DNA of 64,000 bases from Heterocephalus glaber (GCF_000247695.1 NW_004624732.1:19592180-19656179); one strand, 5' to 3'. Positions 33,965 to 46,422 are shown, counted from the stretch's first letter. Numbers and translations: made by a program. The notes: generated by a model from the letters alone, not told the origin.

Positions 33965-35330
33965 GAATAAAACATGCCACAGTGGCCATGTATTGCTTTC
34001 AATATTTTGTTACACAAAGAGTACACACACACACACATAAAACACACATGTGCACAAAGAGTACTGTAGAATTTTATTTCTGTGTCCATATAAGATTTAC
34101 TCTAACATGTATAATTAGGAGTGAAATGTTAGATCAACATGTATTATGTCAATATATCAATTCATATAACTCAGTGCTGCAAGACAATACTAAGCATTTT
34201 CCAAAGTGCTAGTACCTAATCAAACAAGCTACAGTGACTCATGTGAACTCATTTTTACAGTCATTCTTTACAATATTTGGTGCTACCCAACTTTATAATT
34301 AAAAATATAATGCCACTAAATTATATTTAATTATAATCTCAATTTCTATTTCTCTGTTTATTAATCAAAATTTAAATGTTTTTATACATCTGTGGACCAT
34401 TCATATTTCATCCTTTGTGAAATACCTAATCACACTTTACTTAATTATAATAGATCATTTTACATACTTTGTGGATTTGAAAATTTTATTTAAATTTAGA
34501 GACAAAAGTACTTTATTGTATGTGTCTTCTGCTAATTCAGTTTGCATTTTTTATTCCCTTAATATTGCCCTTTTCTAATCAATATCCTAAATCTCAACTT
34601 TTCCACTTACTTTCTGAGTTTCTAAATCTGGCTTAAAATATATTTCTTTGCTCTAGCAAAAATAGTTTCCTATATTATCTTTATTTTTTTTGCCTATATT
34701 AACTTTAAAAAGTGTTGAAATTGGTCTTTGAAAAGAAGACTTTAATCCACAGGAATTAATTTTGCATGTAGTAAAAGATTATTATTCAATTAACTATATA
34801 TATGAGTAACTAGACTTCTCACTGAAGGGTGCTTATTTCCCTCACAGACTGACACAGTCATAATCATATTCAATAGTTTCATATTATTTGCAGGTCAGAG
34901 TCTTGTCTCACTATCTCTGTGTTGTATTTATCAATGTATCAATCTCTGTCTACAGCTATGCTTTATTTATACAACATTGTATGTCTTAACACATAGCAGG
35001 TGGGTTTTTCTCCCATTCTTGGATTGACTCAGTCATCCAATTTTTAGAATTTGTGTGCCATTGTACTCTTAAAAGTAATAGTCAATGTACTGCATAAATG
35101 GGCAAATAATTATGGATAAATTTGGGGAGAGCTTAAATACTTATTATATTAAATTGTTCTACCTAAGAACATGGCAAAATTGCTTGCTTATTTGGAGATT
35201 ATTTAACGTTGTTCAATAAAGTTATATAATTATGTCTATTTTTGGTATATATACCATTAAATTTATTTCTTAATTACTTTATAGTTATGTGCCTAATAGT
35301 TGTGCCTATAGTTGTGTGCCTAAACAATAT
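33965..35330 (-). mobile_element. Old L1 relic, ORF2 RT to C-terminal part
   Basis: Antisense old-L1 landmarks in the correct order: GCATTTTCCAAAGTGCTAGTACC (34,194-34,216), TGGACCATTCATATTTCATCCTTTGTGAAATACC, GACTTTAATCCACAGGAATTAATTTTGCATG (34,739-34,769) and further RT-side text toward 35,040. Highly diverged; no frame survives. Confidence 0.6.
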
Positions 35331-35361
35331 CTTATAAATTATATTTATCCAAACACAGGTG

Positions 35362-35460
35362 AGGCCAGGGATTTAGCTCAGTGGTACTGCACCTGCCTTA
35401 CAAGCTCAAAATCCTGAGTTTGATCCCCGGTACCAAAGAAACAAAACAAAACAAAACAAA
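35362..35460 (+). mobile_element. ID-like SINE
   Basis: GGCCAGGGATTTAGCTCAGTGG, CACCTGCCTTACAAGC, GAGTTTGATCCCCGGTACC, then (AAAAC)n. The flanks ACAGGTGA (35,356-35,363 region) and ACAGGTGA (after the tail) form a short direct repeat. One substitution in the B box. Confidence 0.9.
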
Positions 35461-35464
35461 AAAC

Positions 35465-37670
35465 AGGTGACTAGAAATACAAATTGTTATTATGTTGATT
35501 TAAAATCATTTTATTGATTTTGTAAAATAGTTTGTTTGAACATTATTTTATTTTCCATATAAACAAACATACCAGCTACCAAAAAAATGTTTTGAAATTT
35601 GGTATAGGACATTTAATTTCCACTTACTTTATTTTGGATTATGTACAATTATATTTTCCATTCTTACTCTTTAATTTTTTCTGGCTCTGTTTGAAAGCTC
35701 CAATATTGTGTGGAGGATGTGTTGCTTACTAATGTGCTAACTTACACAAACCAGATTTTAATTAAAATTAATAATTGCAATATCTGAAAATTTGGGTGTT
35801 GTAGTCTTGATTTTAGTTTTAGTTGCTGACATACTTTCATGGTAGGTTATTTCTTTTTTGAGTTTATTTGTGCTTAATGTTAATCTCTGAGTCTCCTAAG
35901 TGGCTAAATTAATAGTTGTGGACACCGGGGGACACTTAGAAACCATTGTGTCTCCTGGCTTGAAATCACTTGGCCTGTTCCATGGAACACACAGCTCTGG
36001 CTGAGTGCCTACCCAAGGTCCCAGGCTTCCCCACTGAGTCACAGTGCTGGTGTGGTTTTTGGCTGTGGAATTAGCCTGAGTTTTGCATTTCATATCATTG
36101 CTTTTTGCTACAGCTTCAGGTTTACATGGTGGCTGTGTTATGAGTTGTTTGGCTGAAGGCCACAGAGATTTCCCTAACCACATATTCTTTAGAAATATCT
36201 TTGCTAAAGATCTAGTTTCTTTGTTTTATTTCTTGACTTTTTGCTATTTAAAAAATTTGTTTAAATTGGGCATTTCCTCAGATATCTGGCCCAGAATACT
36301 GCCAGAAATGATGTCCATGGGCTAAATATTTTGATTAACCAAATGTATCATCTGGAATGTGAATGTATATGAATCAGCAAAAATTGGAACTATGATCATG
36401 ACTTAGTTTAAAACTCTGGAATCTTGAACCTAAAACAGAACTATTGTTTTGTAGGTAAAAGACAAATGCCTACATGAGGTTTCATACTTTATGAAAGAAA
36501 TTCATAAAGACATGTATTGCTATGTTTTTTCTCTTTCGTAGGGATTTACCCCCAGATAAATCCACAAATGCTCACAGACGTTAGCTTGGGCATTCTAAAT
36601 GCATGTACTCCCAGATTTTGATAAATATTAGTCATGTTGTAGGTTCATCTGTTTCACTGACTGAGACTCAAAATAGAATACTAAGGTCTCAGCATAGCAG
36701 CCCAAACCAGAGGTGGCAACTCTACAGTACTGGGGCACCTGTTCCTCCTCTACTATCGCATCTATCCCTACAGGGCTGCTGTTATCTAAATGGTCTAGGA
36801 TAACTCCAGAGTCCATCCCACAATCTTATCTGAGAAAGAAATAAAAAAGGGAGGGGATCTCTCTTGTTATGAAAAAGAATACGGGAAGCTACATACAAAA
36901 TGCTTATCTATCTCTTTGGTGTTAATAATTTGCACCTGATTGAGATGAACCTAAAGCATTTGGTAATTATCCCTGACAGATACACTTCTAGCTGACATTT
37001 GGGTGACCTAGAATTATTGAACACACATGACTAAATATGGAAATTCAATAAGTTTTTTTTTCTTTTTGTTGTTTACTGTTTAATTCTCTGTGAGATACAA
37101 GACACAATATGCACAGAATGGTTGCATAGCTCCCATGGTTACCAAATGGAGCAGTATCCAAAAGCCCAGAAGACAATAACAGCTAAGAGACAGCATGATA
37201 ATATTGCTATAACATATTAGGCTTAATGCTAAATGTTCCACATACAGTACATAGTATTTCATTCTAAAAAAAATTCTAATGTGGATCAACTCTCAAAACA
37301 GAAAGTGAGAGAAGGACTTAGTTCATAATAGTTCATTTGAGAAATGATCAAGGAAGCACTAAGAACATGAGTGCAAGAGCTAGGAAGAAGATGAGGCTGG
37401 TAATTTCCCACTTTGGACAATTCTGGCAAGATTTCTTGGAAGACCTGCTGGGAAACTGCCATACACCTCAATTTGCCCAATAAAGGACAAGAAAGGCAGT
37501 GTAATTATTCTTCATATTCAAGATATGTAGTAACCCCCATCTGCCATTAATCAAAAGTTTCCCTTCTGGTTTTACTTCTTCAATATTACTGTTCTTCTGT
37601 ATGCATGGGCCAAACAGGTGGCCCTGCTCAAAGCAAACCCACACAGAGACTCTATAAGAAGCCAAAGATA
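35465..37670. other. Unassigned intergenic sequence
   Basis: No gene, RNA gene or well-preserved repeat is recognised. Frames at 35,896-36,183 (minus), 36,083-36,325 (plus), 37,080-37,289 (minus) and 37,286-37,674 (minus) lack motifs or flanking signals. Confidence 0.3.
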
Positions 37671-37671
37671 C

Positions 37672-37985
37672 CATGCATTGGTCAGCTTTTCCATTGCTGG
37701 GTCAAAATATCTGGCATCCAAATTTAATGGAGGAGAGATTCATTTTGGTTCATGCTTTCAGAGAGCAGTCTATGTTTAGCTGGCTCCAGGGCAGAAACAT
37801 CATGGCAGAAAGGCATGCTACAGAGAAGTTACTGAGCTCATGGCATCTGGGAAGCAAAGAGTAGGAGAAGAGCCAGAGAGGAGGGGACAGGGCTATATAT
37901 TTTCCCATCAGGACCCACTTCATCCAATTGGTTTCCAATATCTAATAGTTCATTCAACTATGAATTCATCAAGGTGCTAACCCAC
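37672..37985 (-). mobile_element. MaLR-type LTR
   Basis: Antisense text CATTGGTCAGCTTTTCCATTGCTGGGTCAAAATATCTGGC, GAGATTCATTTTGGTTCATGC, GAAACATCATGGCAGAAAGGCATG, GGAAGCAAAGAG...AGCCAGAGAGGAGG and CATCAGGACCCACTTC. Reverse of the same family as at 59.3 kb. Confidence 0.75.
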
Positions 37986-38134
37986 TGCTGAGGTTAGTAC
38001 CCTCACAATCCAGTCATCCCTCTAGGAATCTTTGAATCCAGTCAGGTTTACAATCAAGGTAAACTGGCACACATGGATATTGTAGCTCACCTGGAAGTAG
38101 GCCAAAGGTGTTGGTGATGACTGCTAGAACCCAG

Positions 38135-38220
38135 AAAGGAAGTATTATCTTCATTTTCCAAATAACAATGTTGAGACTCAGAGATTTTGAAGCTTGCTTA
38201 GTAAGAGGCACTGCTTGGCT
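38135..38220 (+). mobile_element. MIR SINE fragment
   Basis: AGTATTATCTTCATTTTCCAAATAACAATGTTGAGACTCAGAGATTTTG...GCTTGCTTAGTAAGAGGCACTG corresponds to the MIR right part. Confidence 0.6.
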
Positions 38221-38723
38221 TCTCGTTTTGCCCGTCTGACCTCACAGCTAGAGGTGTAGACTGCATCTCTGTGAGAATATAAAGACCTTCTTATTGCAAG
38301 AACACTTATGCTTCCAGATTGTTGACATTTCAGCATGAGTGTGTGGCATTCCTGCTTGTGAACTCTTATCTAATCCTCCAAGGGCCCCTTTCCACTGACA
38401 CAGCAAGGCAAGCTTGTCTTCAGTCAGATTCCAACACCCAAGCTACTCAGTCTCAATCTCATCTTTTCCCAAATGATGCAGGTGGTCATTGCTATGATGA
38501 GACAATTATCTAAGCACTGTAGCAGTGGGCTTGTTGTCTGAACTTCTTATCTATCTGTGTTTGCCATGGGAAGAGGCAGCTGAGAAGAGGAGCTGGGAAA
38601 GTACAATAAACACGGGATACCATGTAGATGCTCTCCCACTGGATGTCAACCATTAGTAAAGGAAGAAAATTATCAACTGACCTCCACCTTGGGGAGCATC
38701 CTCCTTAAGAGATAAACAATGTG

Positions 38724-39284
38724 AAATTTTTCTTTTCCTGGTCACTAATTGCAATCCTATCTTCTATATCTGAAATTCTGCCCTCACATTGGCTCATTCT
38801 GCTACATAAACTTTCAATGCAGTTTTTAATCTACTGGAAATCTGTTTGCATCTGATTTATGGATTCCATTTGTTTCCTATGTTGGAATTCCATCATGTTC
38901 CTCAGCTCCTCTATTTTTTTTTTATCTGTGCCCTCTCTAGATTTATTAGTCATGTCTTGCACTATGGGCACAATCTCTGCCATTATCTGAGAAATTATTT
39001 CTGATTTCATTTTTTCCAGATCCTTTTTTGTTCACAATTCAGGGAGTACAGGTGGTTGAGTATCAGATTATTCCATTTCATTTCCCTTTGGGGTTGCTTT
39101 AGGTGATCTGGAAGTCTGGTTTTGAGACTTGTTTATGTGTCTTCTCATTTCGGTGGGGTGGGGTGGGGTGGGGTGGTACTGCTGGTTCCCACACAGCTCA
39201 CCTTGTTGGTGCTGGGGCAGGGCGGGGGGTGGGGAGGGGCTCTGGTCCTCTCTAAGTGCTAGAAATTCTAGAATGTCTTGTCCC
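38724..39284 (-). pseudogene. Inverted L1 ORF1 5' segment and adjoining 5'UTR
   Basis: Minus-strand sequence. A start-like frame MRRHINKSQNQTSRSPK lies at about 39,157 downward, then after a frameshift an ORF1 coiled-coil-type region continues to 38,724. Bases 38,741-38,905 align with 3,041-3,204 of the first L1 in this window. Upstream of the ORF1 start is a (GGGGT)n tract. Only the first third or so of ORF1 is present. Confidence 0.85.
39150..39178. repeat. (GGGGT)n short tandem repeat within L1
   Basis: Five GGGGT units are seen directly in GGTGGGGTGGGGTGGGGTGGGGTGG. On the element's sense strand this lies just upstream of the putative ORF1 start, so it may be part of the L1 5'UTR end. 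G-runs could form a quadruplex (inference). Confidence 0.75.
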
Positions 39285-41304
39285 AGAAAGCATTCAACAA
39301 AATCCACCATGCATTCATGATAAAAAACCCTACAAAAAAACGGTCTCTACCTCATTCTGATGAAACCTATCTATGAAAAACCAACAGCCAATATCATACT
39401 AAATGGTCAAAAACTGAAATCCTTCACACTAAAATCAGGAACAAGACAAGGATCTCCACTGTCACCAATCCTGTTCAACATAGTTTTGGAAACATTAGCC
39501 ACAGCAATTACACAAGAAGAAATAAAAGGAATAAAGATAGGAAACAAAGAAGTCAAATTGTCATTATTTACAGATGACATGATACTCTATATAGAATACA
39601 CCAAGAACTTCACAAAAAGTCCTCTAGACTTAAAAGTCACTAAAGTAGCTAGATGTAAGGTCAACACAGAAAAAATCAATAGCTTTCCTTTACACAAACA
39701 ACAGGCTCACTGAGAGAGAAATAGGGCAAATAATTCCTTTCACAATAGCATCCAAAAATGAAATGCCTAGGAATAAACCTAACAAAAAAAATCAAACACC
39801 TCTTCTCTGAAAACTATAGCACTCTGAAAAGAGATATTAAAGATATCAGAAAATGGAAAGACATCCCTTGCTCCTGGGTAGGAAAAATCAGGATAGTGAA
39901 AATGGCCATACTTCCAAAACTGCTATATAGACTTAATGCAATCCCAATAGAAATTCCAGCAGCATACTTCATGGATCTTGACAAAACAATCCAAAAAGTC
40001 ATTTGGAACAAGAGATCTAGAATAGCAAATATAATTCTAGGCAACAGAGATATGGCAGGGGGTATCACAATCCCAAACTTGAAACTATACTACAAAGCTA
40101 CTGTGATAAAAACAGCATGGTACTGTCAAAGAAACAGACCTTAGGACCAGTGGAACAGATTGGAAGATGCAGAAACAACTCCAGACACACTCAGCAACCT
40201 CATCTTTGACAAAAGAGCCAAACACCTTCACTGGAGGAAAGATAGCCTCTTTAATAAATGCTGCTGGAGAAATTGGGTTTCAACTTCCCAACTTCCCAAA
40301 GATTAAAACTAGACTTTTATCTCTCACCATGCACTAAACTAAAATCAAAATGGATTAAGGATCTGAATATTAAAATAGAAATGCTGAATCGCCTGGAAGA
40401 GAGGTTAGGTAGAACTCTTGAAGACATTGGTGTAGGAAAAGATTTTATGAACAAAACCTCAGTTGCCCCTGAACTAGCACAAACAATCATGAAGTGGAAC
40501 CTCTTCTTATTAAACAGCTTCTGTACAGCAAGAGAAACCACCAACAGTGTGAAAAGACAACCCACAATGTGGGAAAAAATCTTTACCTGCTGTTCCTTAG
40601 ACAAAGGTCTACTACCTAGAACACATAAATAATTGAAAAAAATCAGACCTCCTAAATTTAAAGACCCAATCCAAAAATGGGCATCAGAAATGAACAGACA
40701 TTTCTCACCCAAAGAAGTAGAAATAGCAAATAAACACATGAAAAAAATGTTCAACACCACTGGTCATTTGAGAGATGCAAATGAAAACAACACTGAGATT
40801 CCACCTCACCTCACAAAGAATGGCCGCTATCATGAAATCAACAAGTAACAAATGCTGGTGGGGCTGTGTGGAAAGAGGAACACTGCTCCACTGTTGGTGA
40901 GAGTGTAGACTGGTATAACCACTGTGGAAATCAGTATGGAGATACCTCAAGAACTAGGACTGGAAGTCCCATTTGACCCAGCTATTCCCTTACGGGGTAT
41001 CTTCCCCAAAGAATTAAAGGAATTATACCACAGTGATATATGTGCACCCATGTTCATAGCAGCACAATTTGTAATTGCTAAAACTTGGAAGCAGCCCAAT
41101 TGTCCATCAACTGGAGACTGGATAAAGAAAATGTGGGTTTTTTTTTTTGTTTGTTTGTTTTTTTATAAAATGGAGCACTACTCAGTCATAAAAAATGAGA
41201 AATTAGAGACATTTATAGCTAAATGGATGCATATTGAGGTGATACTCTTAAGTGAAATAAATAGGACACACATGTGTAAGTACCAGATAGTTTCTCTAGT
41301 GTGA
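39285..41304 (+). pseudogene. L1 ORF2 fragment (RT to C-terminus), frameshifted
   Basis: Plus-strand L1 ORF2 from KAFNKIHHAF to near the C-terminus, in several frames. 39,360-39,713 contains [28 protein letters not shown] and the catalytic box as [12 protein letters not shown] (alanine to threonine before the aspartate pair, which is retained). 39,758-40,144 contains [25 protein letters not shown] and [17 protein letters not shown]. 40,258-40,632, 40,633-40,848 and 40,924-41,304 carry the thumb and C-terminal region (PFDPAIPL, FIAAQFVIAKTWKQPNCPS, MEHYSVIKNEK). Frame changes and stops separate them, and the endonuclease domain is absent. Not functional. Confidence 0.92.
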
Positions 41305-41617
41305 GAAACTGGAAGTGTAAATAAGGATTAAAACGTATAATAGGTAATGTGAAATAGGATTTTCTTATAATAATAGGGAGAAAGGGAAGGGGTAGTGGAA
41401 GGGGTAGGGGAAAGGAAAGAATGGAATGGAATTTATGTGAGAAAATGAAAAATGGAAACAAGTCTTTGTAAATATAGAGGAATGGAGGTGTTGTAGGGAG
41501 GTCAGAGGATGGGGGAAAAATTGAGAACCAAGAGAGATTATGTAAAGGTGCTAATGTCCAATGATGAATGTCATTATATTGTATACCTAAAATGTACCAA
41601 GAAAATTAATTAAACAA
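41305..41617 (+). other. L1 3'UTR with purine-rich tract and short A tail
   Basis: Follows the ORF2 stop region. It contains a G/A-rich tract (41,375-41,420), CCAATGATGAATGTCATTATATTGTATACC and TGTACCAAGAAAATTAATTAAACAAA, then the target duplication. It provides the reference for recognising the truncated copies at 15.5, 21.6 and 54.3 kb. Confidence 0.85.
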
Positions 41618-41742
41618 AAGAGATAAACAATGTGGTTGAAACTGTGCAGGGTTTCTTTATCTGAATAAAGAATGCATACTTTGCACATGTGTATGTTGCT
41701 GCCTCCACTTGTAATCTAAATGAAATATTCATGCCTGCTAAC

Positions 41743-41744
<2 letters not shown>

Positions 41745-41783
<39 letters not shown>
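41745..41783. repeat. (CT)n microsatellite
   Basis: About 19 CT units are seen directly, giving SLSLSL/REREREREER-type artefactual frames on the two strands. Confidence 0.95.
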
Positions 41784-41786
<3 letters not shown>

Positions 41787-42439
41787 TCTCAGCACAAAGA
41801 GATCATTTACACAAGATGCTAGCACAAAACAGGATCAATTCTTGAATATAACCAAGGAATTTCACCATAGTCTTTGCCTATCTGGTAGAAAATTGACAAA
41901 AATATCTCCAAATTGAGATGTGTTATACTGCTTTTGGTCTTTTAAACAGAAAGGCACAATATGCTGGAAACTTCCTTAGTGACTGGTGTATGTTGTTACT
42001 CATGTCACATCCTTTGCCTCTGTCTGTATTTCCAAAGACTTTGTCCAGTCTGTCTAAAGCACACTCACCAAGTTGTTGCCTCCATCCTACCAGATTCCCA
42101 CCTCTGGCCCAGTGCCAGCACAACTGGCTATTTCCTGTCGGTCACATCTTGGAGACATGCCCAGTAATTCATGTTTTCATTTTTGTAAGGCCCTGTCTTT
42201 TCTGCACTGCACTTATCTTTAAAATTAAGTGTAATGATTTAAAATCTGTGTAATGATTTGCTTGACTTAAGGCCCTCTGTCTCTTGTCATCCATGCCAGA
42301 ATAAAATGTCTTTTTTCCATACATTATTTCAAACACTGTGTTTTAAAAATTGATCTTTGTTCTAATCACAATATAAATATAATTCTATATTTTGTTTGAT
42401 TTGGAACTGTATTATTTTAACTTGCATATTATATTACAT

Positions 42440-42960
42440 AGGTTTGCAATCTCCTTGGGTGAGGGTACTACCATTACTATATTGCCTTAATTATTCCTCT
42501 AAGATTGCATATTTAAATTACTCCTATCAGGGTCTTTTTCTTTGCCTTTTATTGTATACTACTCTGCAATAAATAATATCTTACATGAATGAGTATGTTT
42601 TTCTTTCTCCATTTATTAGCTTTGGATAAATTCCCAGAAGCAGTGTTCAAGATGTATATAGCTGCCTTTTGCTCCAAAAATAGTTTCTTATATGTGCCCT
42701 AAAAATAATAAATTTAGATTTCTGTTAGCTATATAGCAGCAGTGGCAAACATATGACATGTATGTTATTTGTTTTCATTTTTTAAAAAAGATGTTAATGT
42801 ATGGGTTGTTTTTTCTAAACTAAAACCTCAGTATTCAGGTTTAATTGCAGTGTTGGCACTTTGTGATTGCAGTTTTAGGTACTCATCTCTAAAAGGTTCA
42901 CCATCACCGCTGATTGGAACACTATTCTCTCTTGCCATCTTCAAGATATGCAATACAAAG
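42440..42960 (-). mobile_element. Old L1-like relic (weak)
   Basis: Antisense pattern with ACTACTCTGCAATAAATAATATCTTACATGAATGAG and TTTGGATAAATTCCCAGAAGCAGTG resembles the ORF2 3' end of old L1. Too diverged for a family name. Confidence 0.4.
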
Positions 42961-43084
42961 TTAACAAATTAACGATATTTTCACATTGTTCTCTCTGTTT
43001 ACATAAATTTGAAAGCATAAGTTTACTCATACATGGAGAAGAATATGTGTTGGCTAGATTGCTAGTTCCTTTTTCTTATTGTAT

Positions 43085-43620
43085 TAGGATTCTCTAGCGG
43101 AACAGAATAAATAGAAACTATCTATACAGTTATGTAAGGGAATGTATTGGGTAGGCTTACGAGATCAAGGCAAAAAAATCCACAAGGGCTGTCTGCGTGC
43201 TGGGGATCAGAGAATCCAGCAGCTATTCTGCCTGTGAAGATGCAAGCCACAGAGCAAGAGGGATCACAGGTGCAGCCGGTCCAGGGTCTAAAGCTGAGGA
43301 GTTCATTATAGAGTAGCTGGACTAAATCTACAGGAGAAAGATGAGGAAACTGGAGACTGAGATCCAAAGGTGACAGTAAAAAATGAAGCTCTTCAAAAAC
43401 AGCCACATTTCCTTCCCCTTCCCTTTCTTCATTCCATCCACGCTTCAAGCCTATTAGCTCTTGAACCCCATATCCAAGTGGGTCTTCCCACTCAGTTCGC
43501 TGGCCAGCACATCAGTCACCATGTCAGTCATCCACAGACACGCCCATTGTGCTTCACACATCCTCTAGGTAGTCCTGATTCCAGTCAAGTTGACATATCA
43601 TGAACAATGGTCACAATCAC
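43085..43620 (-). mobile_element. LTR-like sequence (ERVL/MaLR type, family uncertain)
   Basis: Begins ATTAGGATTCTCTAGCGGAACAG...AATAGAAAC, the antisense end pattern of a common mammalian LTR. It continues with GGCTTACGAGATCAAGG, CTGGGGATCAGAGAATCCAGC and a C-rich part, and ends at CCAGTCAAGTTGACATATCATGAAC. The minus frame 43,122-43,448 is not supported as coding. Not related to the other LTRs here at sight. Confidence 0.55.
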
Positions 43621-43739
43621 TAAACTTTTCCCATATGAACTAAAGAAGATCTAACATAAGCTGTTAAATAACTAGGAGGTATCGCATAATATGAATTCAT
43701 TCTATTTACATTTATATTATAGGTATTTGATATTTTCAA

Positions 43740-44570
43740 GTTCTTCTTGTTGGTTTGCTTGCTAGCTTTGTTGTAGTATTCCAGATAATTCTATATTGAA
43801 CATTCTTGTACATAAACCTGCACTGTCTGCCTTCACTTCTCAACTTTCCAGCAAGAAAGTCCCACAAGTAAAATTACTAAGTCAAAGGCTACTGACATTT
43901 AAATTTTTAATGGATATTGATTCCGTTTCAAAACTACTACAGAAATCCAGTAAGACAGTACATGAGATATATGCACAAAAACAGTCATTTCTCTTGTTCT
44001 GTGCCAGGGATACCTGGGTTTAGTGATTTTGATTTTCTCTTCTTTACACTGCCTACTTACAAACTCTTCCAATTTTTCTATAAGCATTTAACTTCTCAAA
44101 AATTTTAGGATCTAGTCTTTTAATTAATAATTCATACACATGCCCTTTATAGCATAGATTGTAAATGGCTTCTTCCAAATATGTTTACTTTCTGGTTTGC
44201 ATGGTAGTTTTAAAATCATAAAGTACTTTTATATTCTTATATGGATAAATTTTGTTTTTCTATAAATTCTTGATTTATTGTACAAGTTACTTTCACTCTT
44301 ATAACACATATGTTTTAAAATTTCTCACGAATTTTTAGCTTTTTTGTTTTTGCTTTTTTTTTTTTTGGTACTGGGATCGAACTCAGGACCTCGTCCTTGC
44401 CAGGCAGGCACAATTGAACATTTTTGATGTTAATATTTTTTTCAGCTTTGACATTTACTTTTACAGATGCTGTGATGTAAGAATAAATGTTTGATCCAAA
44501 TGGATAACCAGAATTTTCACCATCATTTATTAAATAAATCATCAATTTCTCATTGAAATAAAATACTACT
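43740..44570 (-). mobile_element. Old L1 relic split by an ID-like SINE
   Basis: Antisense old-L1 landmarks: TTGAACATTCTTGTACATAAACCTG (43,797-43,821), AGTAAAATTACTAAGTCAAAGGC, GGATCTAGTCTTTTAATTAATAATTC and, beyond the SINE, CCAAATGGATAACCAGAATTTTCACCATCATTTATTAAATAAATCATC (44,497-44,544). The order is correct for one decayed copy. Confidence 0.55.
44350..44412 (-). mobile_element. ID-like SINE, 5'-truncated
   Basis: T-run, then GGTACTGGGATCGAACTCAGGACCTCGTCCTTGCCAGGCAGGCAC, and stop. The A-box half is missing, so this copy lacks a complete Pol III promoter. Confidence 0.88.
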
Positions 44571-44574
44571 CTCC

Positions 44575-45820
44575 CCAGATAAAACCTCCCTGAACTGCCT
44601 CAATTCTGTCCTTTTCGTCCTTCTCTTTCTGTTTTAGTATGATACACTTTTTTCAAATTCATAGTAATTTGTATATATAGAAAACTAGATACAAGGAAAG
44701 TCTTCTTAAAATACTTGGTTATGCACAAACAGCTATTTGTCTCTATGAGCTTTTTTAAAAAATTCCAGTTCCAAATGCAAAGCTTACTATTAACATTAAA
44801 ATTATATATGAACTCAGGGATAATTTCTGGTAATTTTAAATATAATAATTTTTCTCTTTGATTAGTTGATGCTAGAAAAATATACTAATATGTTAATCCC
44901 TAAATTTCTTGTACCTAAAGGCAGTTATATAAATAAAAATCCACTTAGCCTATGCCCAAAATTTCTAAAAGTTATGCATTAAGCTAGTATAAAATAAACT
45001 TAAATAAAATGTATTCTGTCTCCCTACTTTGACTAACATACCTACATAGTTATCTGCAAAATCAATTAATTAAAAATGTAAAATTCTCTGCCTCAGAATT
45101 TTTTTCCCAGAAATTGGTGGCCTGGGATAATGGAGCCTGGACTACTCTGTAAGAATAGTAGTGATTTCTGTGCTGTTCTCTTAATGGTAATCTTTTATAA
45201 CTTTAAAATTACTTCTTTGCTCCTTGTGGTAGATCTCATTGCCTTCCAATAAATATTAATGATAAATGATTATAGTTTTATAGCTTTTGCTTTTTTTTCT
45301 TCCTCTCAACTCCTCTATTTTTCTCTTCCTTTTATTGCTATTCATCAGTTTCTTTTGAACAATACTGAGTAGAAGCCATAACAGAAGTGATTGTAGTCAT
45401 GTTCTTAACGTCACAGGAAATCACTGTAAAGTCTCATTAATAAGTGCCACAGATTTGTGAGCAATACATTGATGAAGTTAAGAAGTCCTGTTATTTATTT
45501 ATCTCTTAACACTTTTAATATAGGATTATTGCTTATGAAGATATTTTTCTTCAACTATTAAGATGATAGTGAAATCTTGCTGTTGAAATTCATTAATATG
45601 GTGTGTAACATTTGATTTCTGACTTTGAACATCTCTGATTCTTAAAATAATTTGACCTATTCTTTTTATTTTATAAACACTTCTGGGTTATTCCTCAAAT
45701 CTTCCCAAGACAGTCATCTTTTGTAGTTATTTTATTCTGCTTTTAAACAGATTTTATTATATCTTTCATTTTAATATTTGTAATTTTTCTTGATCCATGC
45801 TTGCATTATATCATGATTAC
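44575..45820. other. Unassigned AT-rich sequence
   Basis: No gene recognised. 44,580-44,700 (CCTCCCTGAACTGCCTCAATTC) is faintly L2-like. Confidence 0.3.
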
Positions 45821-45825
45821 ATTCC

Positions 45826-46380
45826 TTATGGGGAGTTGGTTCATGTGGAACAGATCCTAATTCTTTTTCATTCCTGAATCCTCCCTACTTCCTCCCTCCC
45901 TCCGTCTCTTGATCTCCTTCCCATGTGAACAAAATCTCCTTGCTTCCTATTATCTATCTTTTATTTTGCTCTCTATTTATATTTTGGCTTTCTCACGTAA
46001 GAGAAACTATGTGGTATTTAAGCTCATCGGTCTGATTTAGTTCACTTAATATTGTGTTCTACACCTGCATCCCTCATACTACAAAAGGCTCAAGTCTATC
46101 CTTCTTTATGACAGAACAGTACTCCCTTGTGTATAAATATCACATTTTCATCATCCATTCATCTGCTGAGGGACATATAGCCTGCTTTAAGATTTAGCTG
46201 CTATGAATTGTGGCTCTATAAATATGTGTGTGCATGTATCACTGTAATATGATGTCTTTATAGTGGGCCTTTCTTAAGTTTATTTTTTGTGTATCTTCTT
46301 TCTGTAGCATCTCCTAACTTCTCTTCTATTATTGTTCCTATCTTGTTGCAATCTCTCCTAATACATCTACAGGACAATAC
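45826..46380 (-). mobile_element. Old L1 3' end relic
   Basis: Antisense 3'UTR, then ORF2 C-terminal text: CACGTAAGAGAAACTATGTGGTATTTAAGC, GATTTAGTTCACTTAATATTG, GACAGAACAGTACTCCCTTGTGTATAAATATCACATTTTC and CTGCTGAGGGACATATAGCC. An older L1 subfamily than the copy at 54.3 kb. Confidence 0.75.
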
Positions 46381-46422
46381 CTTCTAATGAGAACATAATT
46401 GCTCTGAGTTATACAGGTTATT

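Larger units (their letters stand above)
38707..41634 (+). mobile_element. LINE-1 insertion with 5' inversion and 17-bp target duplication
   Basis: Perfect direct repeats AAGAGATAAACAATGTG lie at 38,707-38,723 and 41,618-41,634 and bound the insertion. The left part (38,724 to about 39,284) is an L1 ORF1/5'UTR segment in minus orientation. The right part (about 39,285-41,617) is L1 ORF2 from the RT domain to the 3'UTR in plus orientation. This is the classic outcome of twin priming during target-primed reverse transcription, here with the ORF1 3' part, the endonuclease and the RT N-terminus missing at the junction. The short 3' tail TTAATTAAACAAA is all that is left of a poly(A). The insertion is defective. 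Confidence 0.96.

Noticed and set aside
40317..40760. 147-codon minus-strand frame as a gene
   Set aside because: It is the reverse of L1 ORF2 thumb/C-terminal sequence that is readable on the plus strand.
38707..41634. Two independent L1 insertions of opposite orientation
   Set aside because: A single perfect 17-bp duplication encloses both segments, there is only one 3' tail, and no repeat is seen at the internal junction.
41745..41783. Serine-leucine or arginine-glutamate repeat proteins
   Set aside because: They are artefacts of translating the CT microsatellite.
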